In this document: positions 24,697-34,174 of the stretch, piece by piece
Position numbering within the stretch: the stretch's first letter is position 1
Layout: each line of letters starts with the position of its first letter
Assembly: GCA_021736135.1 (NCBI GenBank)
Contig: JAIPGO010000038.1
Location: 1-34,877, forward strand
Direction of reading: 5' to 3'
Source: Candidatus Cloacimonadota bacterium
GTDB lineage: Bacteria > Cloacimonadota > Cloacimonadia > Cloacimonadales > TCS61
Length of the DNA stretch: 34,877 nucleotides
Translations under genes and position numbers: made by a program
Notes under the pieces: generated by a model
The model's input: the letters and a program-made list of their open reading frames with translations, nothing else
Database searches by the model: none
Told to the model about the DNA's origin: nothing

Positions 24697-25269
24697 TTAC
24701 TTGGTTCCGCTTTTACCTGGCTTGATCAATACCCACTCGTTCAGGTAGCGTATCCCTTTACCCTTGTAATTCTCGGGAGGACGACAGTTCCTGATTTCAG
24801 CAGCAAATTTGCCCACATCTTCCTTGTGAATACCTTTTACGGTGATCACAGCCTGCACACCAAGTTTACCTTGCTCACGACGCGGTATCACCTGAGCATT
24901 TACGTCCAGGTTTTCCGGTACTTCCATCAATATCTCATGTGAATATCCCAGAATCAGCTTTACCCAAGGTCCAATCCGCTCTGCACTGTAACCGGTTCCG
25001 ATTACCTGCAGTGTCTTCTCAAATCCCTCACTAACGCCAATTACCATATTATTTACCAGAGCACGGGTTAATCCATGATACGCTTTCTGCTCACGACTGT
25101 CATCGCGACGCTCGAAATAAAGAATGCCATCCTTTTCTTCAAAGCTGATGCCATCGCACATTACGTATTCCAGTTCGCCCAGTTTCCCTGTTGCTTTGAT
25201 CTTACGCCCATCAAGGGTTATTTTAACACCTGCTGGTAATTTGATCGGAGTCTTTCCTATTCGTGACAT
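24697..25269 (-). CDS. rplF: 50S ribosomal protein L6
   Basis: 190 aa from the ATG at 25269 ([17 protein letters not shown]), chosen for the conserved start and the AGAGGG site. The longer frame adds 24 residues that belong to the rpsH-rplF gap and rpsH coding region. The protein has two L6 repeats; the second carries the rRNA-binding end with [27 protein letters not shown]. It lies near the factor-binding site of the 50S subunit. Confidence 0.97.
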   Translation of the reverse strand: MSRIGKTPIKLPAGVKITLDGRKIKATGKLGELEYVMCDGISFEEKDGILYFERRDDSREQKAYHGLTRALVNNMVIGVSEGFEKTLQVIGTGYSAERIGPWVKLILGYSHEILMEVPENLDVNAQVIPRREQGKLGVQAVITVKGIHKEDVGKFAAEIRNCRPPENYKGKGIRYLNEWVLIKPGKSGTK

Positions 25270-25282
25270 GTTCCCTCTCTTC

Positions 25283-25696
25283 TTACCATACTTTACAGAT
25301 AAACTCGCCGCCAATACCCTGTTTGCGAGCTTCCCTGTCAACCATTACACCGCAATTGGTAGAGAGAATGGCACAACCGGTGTTGTTAAATACCGAAGGG
25401 ATATTATTCGCATTTACATACATGCGCCGGCCGGGTTTACTAATTCTCTCAATACCTCTCAACACAGCTTCACCATCATTGGTATATCGCAGATTTACGA
25501 ATATCTGCTTACGATATATCTTTTTCTCAGGATCTCTGTCAATCAGTTCAAAACTGTTAATGAAGTTCTCTTCATCAAGTATCTTGACGATTGCTTCCGT
25601 CAGGTTGCTGTGATTTAAATTAACTGACTTATGATTTGCCCGATAGGCATTTCTGATCTTTGTCAATGCATCTGCTATAGGATCGCTTACACTCAT
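25283..25696 (-). CDS. rpsH: 30S ribosomal protein S8
   Basis: 137 aa from the ATG at 25696 (MSVSDPIADALTKIRNAYRA), with AAAGGAGA upstream; the longer frame runs back into rpsN. The C-terminal signature STNCGVMVDREARKQGIGGE is complete. S8 organises the 16S central domain and in E. coli represses spc translation at a site by rplE; I did not find a clear mimic here. Confidence 0.97.
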   Translation of the reverse strand: MSVSDPIADALTKIRNAYRANHKSVNLNHSNLTEAIVKILDEENFINSFELIDRDPEKKIYRKQIFVNLRYTNDGEAVLRGIERISKPGRRMYVNANNIPSVFNNTGCAILSTNCGVMVDREARKQGIGGEFICKVW

Positions 25697-25706
25697 ATCT
25701 TCTCCT

Positions 25707-25892
25707 TTACCAGCTCGCCTTGGTGATACCTGGTATCTTACCCTCTGATGCCAGCTTACGGAAGCAGAGCCGACACATGCCAAAGTCGCGCATATATGCT
25801 CGTGATCTGCCACATAACTTACAGCGGGTATATTTACGGACTGTAAATTTAGGAGTCCTTAGTTGCTTTACTCGCCATGATTTCTTTGCCAC
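25707..25892 (-). CDS. rpsN: 30S ribosomal protein S14, zinc type
   Basis: 61 aa from a GTG at 25892, giving the family start (M)[15 protein letters not shown]. The Shine-Dalgarno AAGGAG lies about 5 nt upstream. An ATG two bases earlier (25894) is out of frame, so GTG must be used. The four zinc cysteines are present (CKLC at 24-27, CRLC at 40-43). This short type-Z S14 replaces the ~100-aa zinc-free form of E. coli. Confidence 0.95.
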   Translation of the reverse strand: MAKKSWRVKQLRTPKFTVRKYTRCKLCGRSRAYMRDFGMCRLCFRKLASEGKIPGITKASW

Positions 25893-25902
25893 ATTTGCTC
25901 CT

Positions 25903-26445
25903 TTAATTCTTTTTAAACGGCATTCCCAGGTCACGTAATAGTGATCTGCCTTCCGCATCCGTTCGCGCAGTTGTTACTATCGATATATTCATTCCTCTAA
26001 CTGCATCTATCTTATCATATTCTATCTCGGGAAATACTGTCTGTTCCTTAATGCCCATTGAGTAATTACCACGTCCATCAAATGATTTGGGAGAAATCCC
26101 TCGAAAATCACGGATTCTCGGTATCACTATGGCAATAAGCTTATCCAGAAATTCATACATGATCTCTCCGCGAAGAGTTACCATACAACCAATCGGCATC
26201 CCTTCCCGTAATTTGAAGTTTGATATGGATTTCTTCGCTTTCGTGATCACTGGCTTACGCCCTGATATCTGCATTAAATCCTTCACTGCATTATCAAGAA
26301 TGGCTTTATTCTGCGTGGCTTGACCTACACCTATATTCAGGGTAATCTTTACCAGCTTCGGTACCTCATTGACATTCTTATAGTCATATTCCTTTTTAAG
26401 AGCAGGAATTACTTCACTTTCATATTTTGTTCGCAATCTGTTCAT
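25903..26445 (-). CDS. rplE: 50S ribosomal protein L5
   Basis: 180 aa from the ATG at 26445, 6 nt after AAAGGAG; an ATG two codons earlier abuts that site and is unlikely. L5 binds 5S rRNA and contacts P-site tRNA. Signatures: [46 protein letters not shown] and [21 protein letters not shown]. Confidence 0.97.
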   Translation of the reverse strand: MNRLRTKYESEVIPALKKEYDYKNVNEVPKLVKITLNIGVGQATQNKAILDNAVKDLMQISGRKPVITKAKKSISNFKLREGMPIGCMVTLRGEIMYEFLDKLIAIVIPRIRDFRGISPKSFDGRGNYSMGIKEQTVFPEIEYDKIDAVRGMNISIVTTARTDAEGRSLLRDLGMPFKKN

Positions 26446-26456
26446 TCCCATCTCCT

Positions 26457-26780
26457 TTAAATCTCGTCTCCGGTTTTCTTATCAACACGCACCCGCCGGT
26501 CGCCCACTATCTTATAAATTGCGCTCGTCGCCTCGCCCAGTTTATCATTAAACAGTTTCACGTTGGATACATGCACCGGCGCTTCCATCTGCACTATCCC
26601 GCCCTGGGGATTCTGCTGCGTTGGACGCGTATGCTTTTTGATAAAATTAACCTTCTCGACTATGACGCGGCTCGTTTTAGGAAAAGCTTTTAAAACCTTG
26701 CCTTTACGTCCTCTGTCTTCACCGGATATGATGACGACGGTGTCGCCTTTTTTTATTCGCATCTTATTTCTCTTATTCAT
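26457..26780 (-). CDS. rplX: 50S ribosomal protein L24
   Basis: 107 aa with an N-terminal KOW motif ([24 protein letters not shown]). L24 is an early assembly protein at the tunnel exit. AGGAG lies 6 nt before the ATG. A second Met (MRIKKG, residue 7) matches many family starts but lacks a comparable site. Confidence 0.95.
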   Translation of the reverse strand: MNKRNKMRIKKGDTVVIISGEDRGRKGKVLKAFPKTSRVIVEKVNFIKKHTRPTQQNPQGGIVQMEAPVHVSNVKLFNDKLGEATSAIYKIVGDRRVRVDKKTGDEI

Positions 26781-26789
26781 CTCATACTC

Positions 26790-27158
26790 CTAAATCACTT
26801 CAGGCGCAAGAGATACGATCTTGGTGAAATGCTTCTCGCGCAGCTCTCTTGCTACTGGACCAAATACTCGTGTTGCCCGGGGTTCCATCTTTTCGTCTAT
26901 CATCACGCAGGCATTGTCCTGAAATCTGATATAAGAACCATCTTTCCGGCGAACTTCCTTGTGCGTTCGAACGATAACAGCCTGCTGAACTGTGCCCTTC
27001 TTGATCTTACTTGTCGGCGTGGCTGATTGAACAGCTACGACAATAACATCACCAAGTGAAGCAAACTTACGCTTGGAACCACCCAGAACCTTGATACACC
27101 TTACTTTCTTAGCGCCTGAGTTATCTGCTACTATCAACATCGTTTGTGCTTGTATCAT
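26790..27158 (-). CDS. rplN: 50S ribosomal protein L14
   Basis: 122 aa. [27 protein letters not shown] at the start and [19 protein letters not shown] at the end are diagnostic. L14 forms an intersubunit bridge and is the docking site of the silencing factor RsfS. Length equals the E. coli protein within one residue. Confidence 0.97.
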   Translation of the reverse strand: MIQAQTMLIVADNSGAKKVRCIKVLGGSKRKFASLGDVIVVAVQSATPTSKIKKGTVQQAVIVRTHKEVRRKDGSYIRFQDNACVMIDEKMEPRATRVFGPVARELREKHFTKIVSLAPEVI

Positions 27159-27168
27159 CTCTGGCTCC

Positions 27169-27423
27169 TTACTTACTTCTCTCTATGATGCGCTGTAATA
27201 CCCAACGCTTCTCACGGCTTAAGGGGCGTGATTCTGCTATCAATACAACATCGCCTTCATGGCATTCATTATTCTCATCATGTGCCTTGAATTTCTTATG
27301 CTTCTTCACGATCTTTTTGTATAGCGGATGCTTATACTGACGCTCAACTTTGACCACGATCGTTTTGTCCATTTTATTACTGACAACGATTCCCTGTTTA
27401 GTTACTTTCTTTTCATTCTGCAT
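27169..27423 (-). CDS. rpsQ: 30S ribosomal protein S17
   Basis: 84 aa, OB fold. [37 protein letters not shown] is the family core; the later part [19 protein letters not shown] is conserved. S17 binds early to the 16S 5' domain. The order rpmC-rpsQ-rplN is canonical. Confidence 0.97.
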   Translation of the reverse strand: MQNEKKVTKQGIVVSNKMDKTIVVKVERQYKHPLYKKIVKKHKKFKAHDENNECHEGDVVLIAESRPLSREKRWVLQRIIERSK

Positions 27424-27431
27424 GTTCGCCT

Positions 27432-27629
27432 CTATTCAGCCTTCGCTTGTTCTTCGTTTAACAATGTCATTATTCGCGCTATGCTCTTTTTCACCTCGCC
27501 TATCCGGTTTGTGTTATCCAGACGGTTCGTGGCTTTCTGAAAACGAAGATTAAAGAGCTCTTCACGAAAATCTTCCAGCTTCTGGTGCAATTCTTCTACC
27601 GTTAAATCCCGGAGTTCCTGTGTTTTCAT
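27432..27629 (-). CDS. rpmC: 50S ribosomal protein L29
   Basis: 65 aa, a two-helix protein: [54 protein letters not shown]. It lies at the tunnel exit and helps bind trigger factor and SRP. Its ATG shares one base with the rplP stop (TAATG), so translation is coupled. Confidence 0.97.
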   Translation of the reverse strand: MKTQELRDLTVEELHQKLEDFREELFNLRFQKATNRLDNTNRIGEVKKSIARIMTLLNEEQAKAE

Positions 27630-28045
27630 TACTCAACTCCTTCTCGTAATATCAATTTTGTCTTTATCGGTAATTTATGACCTGCCAGACGTGCTGCTTC
27701 TTTTGCCTGATCCAGTCCTACTCCTGAATATTCAAAAAGTATGCGACCCGGTTTTACTACTGCTACCCAGTATTCCGGAGCACCCTTTCCTTTACCCATA
27801 CGTGTCTCGGCTGGTTTCTTCGTGATCGGCTTATCTGGAAATATTCTTATCCACAACTTACCGGTACGCTTCATGGTTCTCGTGATCGCCACACGTGTAG
27901 CTTCAATCTGGCGACTGGTGAGCCAACCCGGGGATGTGCTGATGATTGCATAATCACCAAAATTTATCGTGCTGCCACGATAAGCCAATCCGCGCATACG
28001 ACCGGTTTGCTGTTTTCTATATTTAACTCTCTTCGGTGCTAACAT
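27629..28045 (-). CDS. rplP: 50S ribosomal protein L16
   Basis: 138 aa. [52 protein letters not shown] and [24 protein letters not shown] identify L16. It sits near the peptidyl transferase centre and the A-site tRNA elbow. The loop arginine region hydroxylated in some bacteria is conserved. Confidence 0.97.
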   Translation of the reverse strand: MLAPKRVKYRKQQTGRMRGLAYRGSTINFGDYAIISTSPGWLTSRQIEATRVAITRTMKRTGKLWIRIFPDKPITKKPAETRMGKGKGAPEYWVAVVKPGRILFEYSGVGLDQAKEAARLAGHKLPIKTKLILREGVE

Positions 28046-28057
28046 CTTCTCCGCTCC

Positions 28058-28705
28058 TTATTTCAGTATGTCGCCTTTATAAACCCATACTTTGATTCCA
28101 ATCACTCCGTAAGTCGTGGTGATCTCTGTCAAAGCATAATCTATATCTGCTCTCAATGTGTGCAAAGGTGTGCGACCCTCTTTATAACGCTCGGTTCGCG
28201 CCATATCGGCGCCACCAAGACGACCGGCTACCTGCAGCTTGATTCCTTGAGCTCCACTCCGCATGGCGTTACGGATGGCAAATTTCATCGCCCGCCGAAA
28301 CGATACGCGGTTCTTGATCTGACGACCTATTTCCATGCCTATCAAACTCGCATCTGCCCACGGATTCTTGATCTCCTGAACATTCACAAATACTTTCATA
28401 TCTGCATCGCGCTGCTTATTGACAAGCACTGTGATCTCGTTACGCAATTTGTCTATCTCTGTGCCCTTTCTTCCAATTACCTGACCCGGACGGGCGGTGT
28501 GAATATCAAGTGTGAGTGACCGTGTCTTGCGAAAGATTTCAATCCTGGATATCTGCGCTTCCGGTAAACGGCTGATGAGATACTTGCGTATCATCAAATC
28601 TTCATGTAAATTCTGGATGTAGTCTTCTCCGGTGGCAAACCAGATAGATTCCGTATCCTTATTGATCCCAAGTCTGTAACCTATTGGATTAGTCTTTTGT
28701 CCCAA
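28058..28705 (-). CDS. rpsC: 30S ribosomal protein S3
   Basis: 215 aa (E. coli 233, which has a longer tail). The N-terminal KH domain includes HTARPGQVIGRKGTEIDKLR. The C-terminal domain has GAQGIKLQVAGRLGGADMARTE and ends at VWVYKGDILK. S3 lines the mRNA entry channel and has helicase activity with S4 and S5. It lies 1 bp after rplV. Confidence 0.97.
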   Translation of the reverse strand: MGQKTNPIGYRLGINKDTESIWFATGEDYIQNLHEDLMIRKYLISRLPEAQISRIEIFRKTRSLTLDIHTARPGQVIGRKGTEIDKLRNEITVLVNKQRDADMKVFVNVQEIKNPWADASLIGMEIGRQIKNRVSFRRAMKFAIRNAMRSGAQGIKLQVAGRLGGADMARTERYKEGRTPLHTLRADIDYALTEITTTYGVIGIKVWVYKGDILK

Positions 28706-28706
28706 T

Positions 28707-29051
28707 CTACCCTCCTAACTTCTCAGATATCGCAATGGTGATGTGGCAGGTGCGACGACGGATTATCGTTGCTCTACCATGTGCTCGCGGGCGGTGACGA
28801 CGCATTATTGGTCCGTCATCCGCAAATACTTTGCTTACTATCATCACGTCCGTTGCTAACTTTGTATCTTTCTGCTGGGCATTTGCCACTGCCGATTTTA
28901 ACAGCTTGGCTATTTCATCTGCTACCCGCTTCTTGGAAAAAAGCAATATATTCTGAGCCTCAGGAATTGTCTTTCCCCGGATTAAATCAAGTACAAGCCT
29001 TGCCTTACGCGCTGATCCTCTCAGATTTCTTACTCTGGCTATTGCTTCCAT
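28707..29051 (-). CDS. rplV: 50S ribosomal protein L22
   Basis: 114 aa from the ATG at 29051, with AAAGGGG upstream; the longer frame reads back into the 3' end of rpsS. ARVRNLRGSARKARLVLDLIRGK and the long tunnel-lining hairpin (DDGPIMRRHRPRAHGRATII) are present. The hairpin is where macrolide-resistance changes occur in other bacteria; no unusual residue stands out by eye. Confidence 0.96.
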   Translation of the reverse strand: MEAIARVRNLRGSARKARLVLDLIRGKTIPEAQNILLFSKKRVADEIAKLLKSAVANAQQKDTKLATDVMIVSKVFADDGPIMRRHRPRAHGRATIIRRRTCHITIAISEKLGG

Positions 29052-29064
29052 TACTATAACCCCT

Positions 29065-29337
29065 TTATCTATTTGCTTTCTTTTCTTTGTGCCCACGGAA
29101 TGTCCGCGTCGGCGCAAACTCACCTAACTTATGTCCTACCATGTTCTCAGATACATAAACAGGTACAAATTTACGTCCATTATGCACTGCAAATGTGTGT
29201 TCCACAAACTTCGGAAGGATCGTTGAGCGTCTCGACCAGGTCTTGATTACCTGTTTTTTCTTGTCGGCATTAAGTATGTCCACCTTTTTCTCAAGGTGAG
29301 CATCCACAAATGGTCCTTTTTTTACTGAGCGTGCCAT
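29065..29337 (-). CDS. rpsS: 30S ribosomal protein S19
   Basis: 90 aa. [63 protein letters not shown] is the full family signature. S19 forms the top of the 30S head with S13. A 25-bp gap, one of the larger ones in this cluster, separates it from rplB. Confidence 0.97.
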   Translation of the reverse strand: MARSVKKGPFVDAHLEKKVDILNADKKKQVIKTWSRRSTILPKFVEHTFAVHNGRKFVPVYVSENMVGHKLGEFAPTRTFRGHKEKKANR

Positions 29338-29362
29338 ATCTTTTCCTTACCTCTCTTCTTAA

Positions 29363-30196
29363 CTAACGTTTCTTCTTTTTCGATTTGATGATATAAGCAT
29401 CGCTGTATTTGTGCTTCTTACGCGTCTTGCCACCCTTGGCTAATACGCCCCAGGGTGATACTGGATGTCCACCACCTGATGTCTTGGCTTCACCACCTCC
29501 CATCGGATGATCGTGAGGATTCATGGCTACACCACGGACTGTGGGACGCCAACCCATCCAGCGTCTGCGACCTGCTTTACCTATTACTATCGAATTGTGC
29601 TCGACGTTACCTACTTGACCCATTGTTGCATAACATTCCTTACGCAAAAGATGTACATCTCCAGAAGGCATACGTATTTGCACGTAGTTGCCTTCTTTGG
29701 CGATTAATTGGGCATAGCTGCCTGCGCTACGCGCCAACTGACCACCTCGTCCTGCCTTGAACTCAATATTGTGAATGATACTACCCAGAGGGATGCGTTC
29801 CAGAGGAAGACAATTACCCAAACGGATTTCTGCTTTTTCACCGGATATTATCTTATCTCCTACTTTGATGCCCAGGGGTGCAAGGATGTAACGTTTCTCT
29901 CCATCTGCGTAAAATAAAAGGGCTATCCGGGCGGATCGATTAGGATCATATTCTATTGCTGCTACCTTGGCTGGTATTTCATGCTTGTTACGTTTGAAAT
30001 CTATTATACGATAATGACGCTTATGACCTCCACCACGATGACGGATGGTTATTCTGCCTTGATTATTTCTGCCTGCTTTTTTGGGTAACGGGACAATCAG
30101 CGATTTCTCAGGTTCACTTTTGGTTATCTCTTCAAATGTATAACCCGTCTTGAATCGCAGCGTTGGTGTTATCGGTCTGTATTTTTTTATTCCCAT
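29363..30196 (-). CDS. rplB: 50S ribosomal protein L2
   Basis: 277 aa. The OB and SH3-like domains and the conserved C-terminal loop [31 protein letters not shown] are complete; the histidine in that loop (NPHDHP) is needed for peptidyl transferase assembly. The C-terminus is rich in lysine (KSKKKKR). L2 bridges the subunits and is a primary 23S binder. Confidence 0.97.
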   Translation of the reverse strand: MGIKKYRPITPTLRFKTGYTFEEITKSEPEKSLIVPLPKKAGRNNQGRITIRHRGGGHKRHYRIIDFKRNKHEIPAKVAAIEYDPNRSARIALLFYADGEKRYILAPLGIKVGDKIISGEKAEIRLGNCLPLERIPLGSIIHNIEFKAGRGGQLARSAGSYAQLIAKEGNYVQIRMPSGDVHLLRKECYATMGQVGNVEHNSIVIGKAGRRRWMGWRPTVRGVAMNPHDHPMGGGEAKTSGGGHPVSPWGVLAKGGKTRKKHKYSDAYIIKSKKKKR

Positions 30197-30206
30197 GTGT
30201 TACTCC

Positions 30207-30494
30207 CTATACGTCAAACTCAGCGATCTTATCGCCGGCTCTCAGCTTGACTATCGCTTTCTTCCAGTCGCTGCGCCGTCCTACATATCTGCCTAATCGC
30301 TTAGTTTTTCCACGCTGATTGATCGTGTTTACTTTCAAAACCGAAACACCAAATACATGCTCGATTGCCTGCTTGATCTCAATCTTATTCGCATTTACAC
30401 TTACTTTGAAGGTATAGCTGTTATCTGTAGTACTACTCCGCTGTGTCTTCTCTGTTAATAATGGGGCTATGATTATTTCTCTGGGATGTTTCAT
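30207..30494 (-). CDS. rplW: 50S ribosomal protein L23
   Basis: 95 aa. [50 protein letters not shown] and the basic loop [22 protein letters not shown] are typical. It is the main tunnel-exit docking site for trigger factor and SRP. It overlaps the rplD end by 4 bp (ATGA). Confidence 0.97.
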   Translation of the reverse strand: MKHPREIIIAPLLTEKTQRSSTTDNSYTFKVSVNANKIEIKQAIEHVFGVSVLKVNTINQRGKTKRLGRYVGRRSDWKKAIVKLRAGDKIAEFDV

Positions 30495-31129
30495 TTGTTA
30501 AATACCTCCACTATCTTTGCTAATGCTGATTCCGTTATCACAAGATTGTTGCACCGTAAGACTTCATAAGCATAAATTCCATCAGCTCTGTCCGACTTCA
30601 CATAAGGTATGTTACGGAAAGATCTCACAATGGATGCATCACTTCCATCGATCAATACCAGCGTCCTGGCTCGCTCTGGTGAAATTTTCTCTAATAAAGT
30701 CCGGGCTATCTTGGTGTCTGGTTTCTCTAATTTTAAATCCTCTATTACTGATATCTGGTCCTTCTGTGCCCGCTCAGTTAATGCTAACTTAAGCGCCAGA
30801 CGTTTCTTCTTCTTAGGTATGTGACGATACCAGTCTTGAGGTTTCGGTCCAAAAGCTGCCCCACCACCGACTCTCACCGGCGTACGGCGATTACCCGGGC
30901 GAGCGCTTCCTGTGCCTTTCTGACGATAAAGCTTGCGTCCACTGCCTTTGACTTCCGATCTGCTTTTGCAGGACGCTGTCCCTTGACGCTGATTCGCCAG
31001 ATACATATTGACCACTTCATATAATAAAGCATCTCGATTACCTTTACTCTCTACATTAAATAAAGATTCCGGTAATTCTACTGTGCCTATCTCCTCTCCC
31101 TGCGCTGAATATTTCTTTACTTTCAACAT
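30491..31129 (-). CDS. rplD: 50S ribosomal protein L4
   Basis: 212 aa. The tunnel-reaching loop is intact ([39 protein letters not shown]), as is the Rossmann-like body ([42 protein letters not shown]). In E. coli L4 represses the S10 operon through its leader; whether the leader here works so is unknown. Confidence 0.97.
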   Translation of the reverse strand: MLKVKKYSAQGEEIGTVELPESLFNVESKGNRDALLYEVVNMYLANQRQGTASCKSRSEVKGSGRKLYRQKGTGSARPGNRRTPVRVGGGAAFGPKPQDWYRHIPKKKKRLALKLALTERAQKDQISVIEDLKLEKPDTKIARTLLEKISPERARTLVLIDGSDASIVRSFRNIPYVKSDRADGIYAYEVLRCNNLVITESALAKIVEVFNK

Positions 31130-31143
31130 CTATTACTCCCGCT

Positions 31144-31767
31144 CTACAGTTCTTTTCTGATATACACGATACTGTTTCGGTGACCCGGAACCGCACCCTT
31201 GACCATCAATAATCCACGCTCCTGATCCACTCTTATCACTTTCAGATTCTTAATGCTCACCTTAGCAACACCCATATGACCCGGTAACTTCTTACCTTTA
31301 AATACTCGCGAGGGCGTCGCGCATTGACCTATTGATCCTGGTCCACGGTAACTCTCATGAACACCATGCGTGGCTTTGAATCCATGAAATCCATGACGAC
31401 GCATTACTCCCTGAAAGCCTTTACCCTTGGATGTCCCGGTTATTTTAATCAGCTCATCTTCCTGGAACATCGTTACGTTCAGTTCTTCATCTTCCTGGAT
31501 ATCTTTGTATATCGTTAATCGAAATTCTTTCAAATATCTATAATACGGACTCTTATGCTTTTTGAAATGACCAAGCATTGGTTTGTTCACTCGTTTCTCT
31601 TCTATCTTCTCAAAACCAAGCTGCATCGCATCATAGCCATCACGGGCAACAGTCTTGCGGAAAACCACCCAACAGGGTCCCGCCTGAATCACCGTTACCG
31701 GCACCAGATTTCCATGCTTGTCAAATACCTGGCTCATCCCTATCTTTTTACCTATTAACCCTACCAT
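31144..31767 (-). CDS. rplC: 50S ribosomal protein L3
   Basis: 207 aa. GLIGKKIGMSQVFDKHGNLVPVTVIQAGPC opens the protein. The central extension near the peptidyl transferase centre has GKGFQGVMRRHGFHGFKATHGVHESYRGPGSIGQ. The Gln in GSIGQ is the usual PrmB methylation position. L3 starts 50S assembly. Confidence 0.97.
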   Translation of the reverse strand: MVGLIGKKIGMSQVFDKHGNLVPVTVIQAGPCWVVFRKTVARDGYDAMQLGFEKIEEKRVNKPMLGHFKKHKSPYYRYLKEFRLTIYKDIQEDEELNVTMFQEDELIKITGTSKGKGFQGVMRRHGFHGFKATHGVHESYRGPGSIGQCATPSRVFKGKKLPGHMGVAKVSIKNLKVIRVDQERGLLMVKGAVPGHRNSIVYIRKEL

Positions 31768-31777
31768 CTTAACTCCT

Positions 31778-32098
31778 TTACTGCTTGATCTCTACATGCA
31801 CCCCAGCCGGAAGACTCAATTTCTTTAATGCTCCTGTCGTTTGCGGTGTCGGATTTATGATATCGATCAGCCGCTTGTGCACAAGCATCTGAAACTGATC
31901 CTGGGCTTTTTTGTTCACATGAGGAGAACGCAGCACTGTGTATAATGTCCTCTCTGTAGGAAGAGGTATCGGTCCTTTGATCCGCGCTCCTGTATTGCGG
32001 GTATTCTTGATTATCTCGGCTACTGAGCGATCCAAAAGCCGAAAATCGTACGCTTTCAGCTTTATTCTGATTCTTATCTCATCGCTGCTTTTTGACAC
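31778..32098 (-). CDS. rpsJ: 30S ribosomal protein S10
   Basis: 106 aa. [50 protein letters not shown] and HKRLIDI are diagnostic. S10 (NusE) also acts in antitermination with NusB. It lies 16 bp after tuf. Confidence 0.97.
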   Translation of the reverse strand: MSKSSDEIRIRIKLKAYDFRLLDRSVAEIIKNTRNTGARIKGPIPLPTERTLYTVLRSPHVNKKAQDQFQMLVHKRLIDIINPTPQTTGALKKLSLPAGVHVEIKQ

Positions 32099-32114
32099 TA
32101 TTGCCTCCGGTTGA

Positions 32115-33305
32115 TTATTCTACTATCTCTGCTACAACGCCAGCACCAATTGTTCGTCCACCTTCGCGGATAGCAAAACGAAGCCCAAGCTCCATGGCTA
32201 TCGGTGTGATCAATTCGCCTGATATATTTACATTATCTCCGGGCATTACCATCTCAATTCCCTCAGGTAAACTGATGGAACCGGTAACGTCAGTCGTACG
32301 GAAATAAAACTGGGGACGATAGCCATTAAAGAATGGCTTGTGTCGTCCACCTTCGTCTTTGGTTAGTATGTAAGTCTTGCCACTGAACTTCGTGTGCGGG
32401 TTTACTGATTTCGGCTTAGCCAGAACCATTCCACGTTCGATCTCGTCTTTTGCCATACCGCGTAGAAGAATTCCCACGTTATCTCCGGCTTCCCCGCGAT
32501 CAAGTATCTTTCGGAACATCTCCACTCCCGTACATACCGTCTCAACCGTGGCATGAATTCCTACTCTTTCAACTTTCTCGCCTACTTTGATTACACCACG
32601 TTCAATTCTTCCAGTAGCAACCGTGCCACGTCCCTGAATAGAAAATACGTCTTCCACGGGAAGCAGGAATGGTTTGTCAATATCACGCTCCGGTAACGGA
32701 ACATAACTATCTACAGCATCCATTAATCTCTGGATCGACTGCTCTCCCAGCTCTCCGGGATCGCCATTCAAAGCCAGTAACGCTGAACCGGTAATGATAG
32801 GAATATCATCTCCCGGAAATTCATAAATGCTTAGAAGTTCACGTACTTCCAGCTCTACCAGTTCCAGTAGCTCTGGATCATCTACCATGTCGGCTTTGTT
32901 TAAATAAACTACCATTGCCGGAACTCCTACCTGACGCGCCAGCAAGATATGCTCACGAGTCTGTGGCATTGGTCCGTCCGCGGCACTCACTACTAAGATC
33001 GCTCCGTCCATCTGAGCTGCTCCGGTGATCATATTCTTGATGTAATCTGCATGTCCGGGACAGTCAACATGTGCATAATGACGGTTTGCTGTCTGGTATT
33101 CAACGTGTGCCGTTGCAATGGTTATTCCGCGTTCTTTCTCTTCCGGTGCATTGTCAATTGCATCAAAACTCATGAAACTGGCACCACCTGACTTTGATAA
33201 ATAAAGGGTAATTGCTGCTGTTAAGGTTGTCTTACCATGATCAATATGACCAATGGTTCCTACATTAACATGTGGCTTATTACGAACAAATTTCTGCTTT
33301 GCCAT
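32115..33305 (-). CDS. tuf: Elongation factor Tu
   Basis: 396 aa, a GTPase that brings aminoacyl-tRNA to the ribosome. G1 is GHIDHGKT (19-26; Ile where most have Val), G2 RGIT (59-62), G3 DCPGH (81-85, catalytic His85), G4 NKAD (136-139; commonly NKCD or NKVD). Domains 2 and 3 follow and the protein ends [16 protein letters not shown] precedes the ATG. It is the first gene of the operon; rpsL, rpsG and fusA, its usual partners, are not beside it. Confidence 0.98.
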   Translation of the reverse strand: MAKQKFVRNKPHVNVGTIGHIDHGKTTLTAAITLYLSKSGGASFMSFDAIDNAPEEKERGITIATAHVEYQTANRHYAHVDCPGHADYIKNMITGAAQMDGAILVVSAADGPMPQTREHILLARQVGVPAMVVYLNKADMVDDPELLELVELEVRELLSIYEFPGDDIPIITGSALLALNGDPGELGEQSIQRLMDAVDSYVPLPERDIDKPFLLPVEDVFSIQGRGTVATGRIERGVIKVGEKVERVGIHATVETVCTGVEMFRKILDRGEAGDNVGILLRGMAKDEIERGMVLAKPKSVNPHTKFSGKTYILTKDEGGRHKPFFNGYRPQFYFRTTDVTGSISLPEGIEMVMPGDNVNISGELITPIAMELGLRFAIREGGRTIGAGVVAEIVE

Positions 33306-33325
33306 TTATGCCTCCTAAATGATCT

Positions 33326-33357
33326 AAAAAACCTGCTGCTTATTTTTTCCAGGTTTT
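33326..33357 (-). terminator. Terminator-like hairpin in the tuf leader (candidate attenuator)
   Basis: The minus strand has stem AAAACCTG / CAGGTTTT (33357-33350 with 33335-33328), a 14-nt loop and six T, ending ~20 nt before the tuf start. It could attenuate the operon or stop transcripts from upstream. The AT-rich stem is moderate in strength. Confidence 0.5.
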
Positions 33358-33364
33358 CAATTTC

Positions 33365-33405
33365 GCAGTACGCAAAGAATACTGCTTATACCCCTTTCAT
33401 GGGGG
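33365..33405 (-). promoter_or_regulatory. Two further small hairpins in the tuf leader
   Basis: GCAGTA / TACTGC (33385-33380 with 33370-33365, 9-nt loop) and CCCC / GGGG (33405-33391) precede the terminator-like hairpin. The second may sit at or just upstream of the transcription start. Confidence 0.35.
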
Positions 33406-33409
33406 AATG

Positions 33410-33440
33410 TCTAAACTCGATTAACACCAATATCTGTCAA
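33410..33440 (-). promoter_or_regulatory. Probable promoter of the tuf-rplQ operon
   Basis: Perfect -35 TTGACA (33440-33435), with an AT-rich UP-like stretch AAAAAACAATTTTTTAT immediately upstream. The -10 is poor: best fit TTTAGA (33415-33410) with a long 19-nt spacer. The -35 and UP context fits a strong ribosomal promoter; the exact start is uncertain. Confidence 0.5.
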
Positions 33441-33530
33441 ATAAAAAATTGTTTTTTACCTAATTACCTTAAATTCCCATTATTTAACCTTGAGCCTTGT
33501 CGACTCATATATCCCCGCTCTCAGTCTCTC

Positions 33531-34031
33531 TCAAATTAACCGATTGATTATCTCAAGAGCTTCTCTGACGTTTTCTGCCACATAAATATTTCTTGTCAAC
33601 ATTTCTTCTCTTTCAGATAAATATTGAACCCAGCCTCCGGTTCCGGACATTAATATTATCGGCTTTGCCTGCTGGGCTGCCAGACTTATTTCCGAAAGTG
33701 TTCCCCAGCTACCTTCAATAGCAATTACAGCTGCTCCTGTTTGCACAAGTATCAGATTCCGGGCATACCCCAGTCCGGTCGGTATTACAATATCCACAAA
33801 TTCGTTAGCATCATTAATGTCAGTTCCGGGGATGATCCCTATAGTATCTCCCTCCTGATAATTTTTACTCTGATGAGCACCTTCCATAGCTGCTTTCATT
33901 ATGCCCTGCAGCCCACCGGTGGCAACCCGGTATCCAGCATCAACCAGTTCCTTTCCCAGCTTTACTGCCATTTTATAACTTTCTGCACCCGGTTCCGCAC
34001 TCCCGATTATACTGATTGTTTTCTTTCGCAT
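33531..34031 (-). CDS. SLOG/LOG-like Rossmann-fold protein of the TIGR00725 type
   Basis: 166 aa. The family motifs are clear: SIIGSAEPG at the N-terminus, VATGGLQGIMKAAMEGA (about residues 36-52) and the nucleotide-binding EGSWGTLSEISLAAQQAKPII (about 105-125). It is related to lysine-decarboxylase-like LOG proteins and to the DprA fold, but the TIGR00725 group has no established function. It should bind a nucleotide-like ligand in the cytoplasm. AAGGAAG lies ~10 nt before the ATG. It has its own promoter and is followed by the tuf promoter, so it is probably monocistronic. Confidence 0.9.
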   Translation of the reverse strand: MRKKTISIIGSAEPGAESYKMAVKLGKELVDAGYRVATGGLQGIMKAAMEGAHQSKNYQEGDTIGIIPGTDINDANEFVDIVIPTGLGYARNLILVQTGAAVIAIEGSWGTLSEISLAAQQAKPIILMSGTGGWVQYLSEREEMLTRNIYVAENVREALEIINRLI

Positions 34032-34085
34032 TCTGACTACTCTTCCTTATTCCAGTATTTTCCTGCTCTTCAAATTACCTGGTTA

Positions 34086-34113
34086 TTTATACTTTTTTTC
34101 TCTTATAAGTCAA
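34086..34113 (-). promoter_or_regulatory. Sigma-70-type promoter of the SLOG gene
   Basis: TTGACT (34113-34108), 16-nt spacer, TATAAA (34091-34086). The predicted start is near 34079, giving a ~48-nt leader. Confidence 0.6.
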
Positions 34114-34174
34114 TTTATTCCCATTTTCTTTCCTTATTCATTAACCGGAACATCCTGCTTCTTTTTATACCCAT

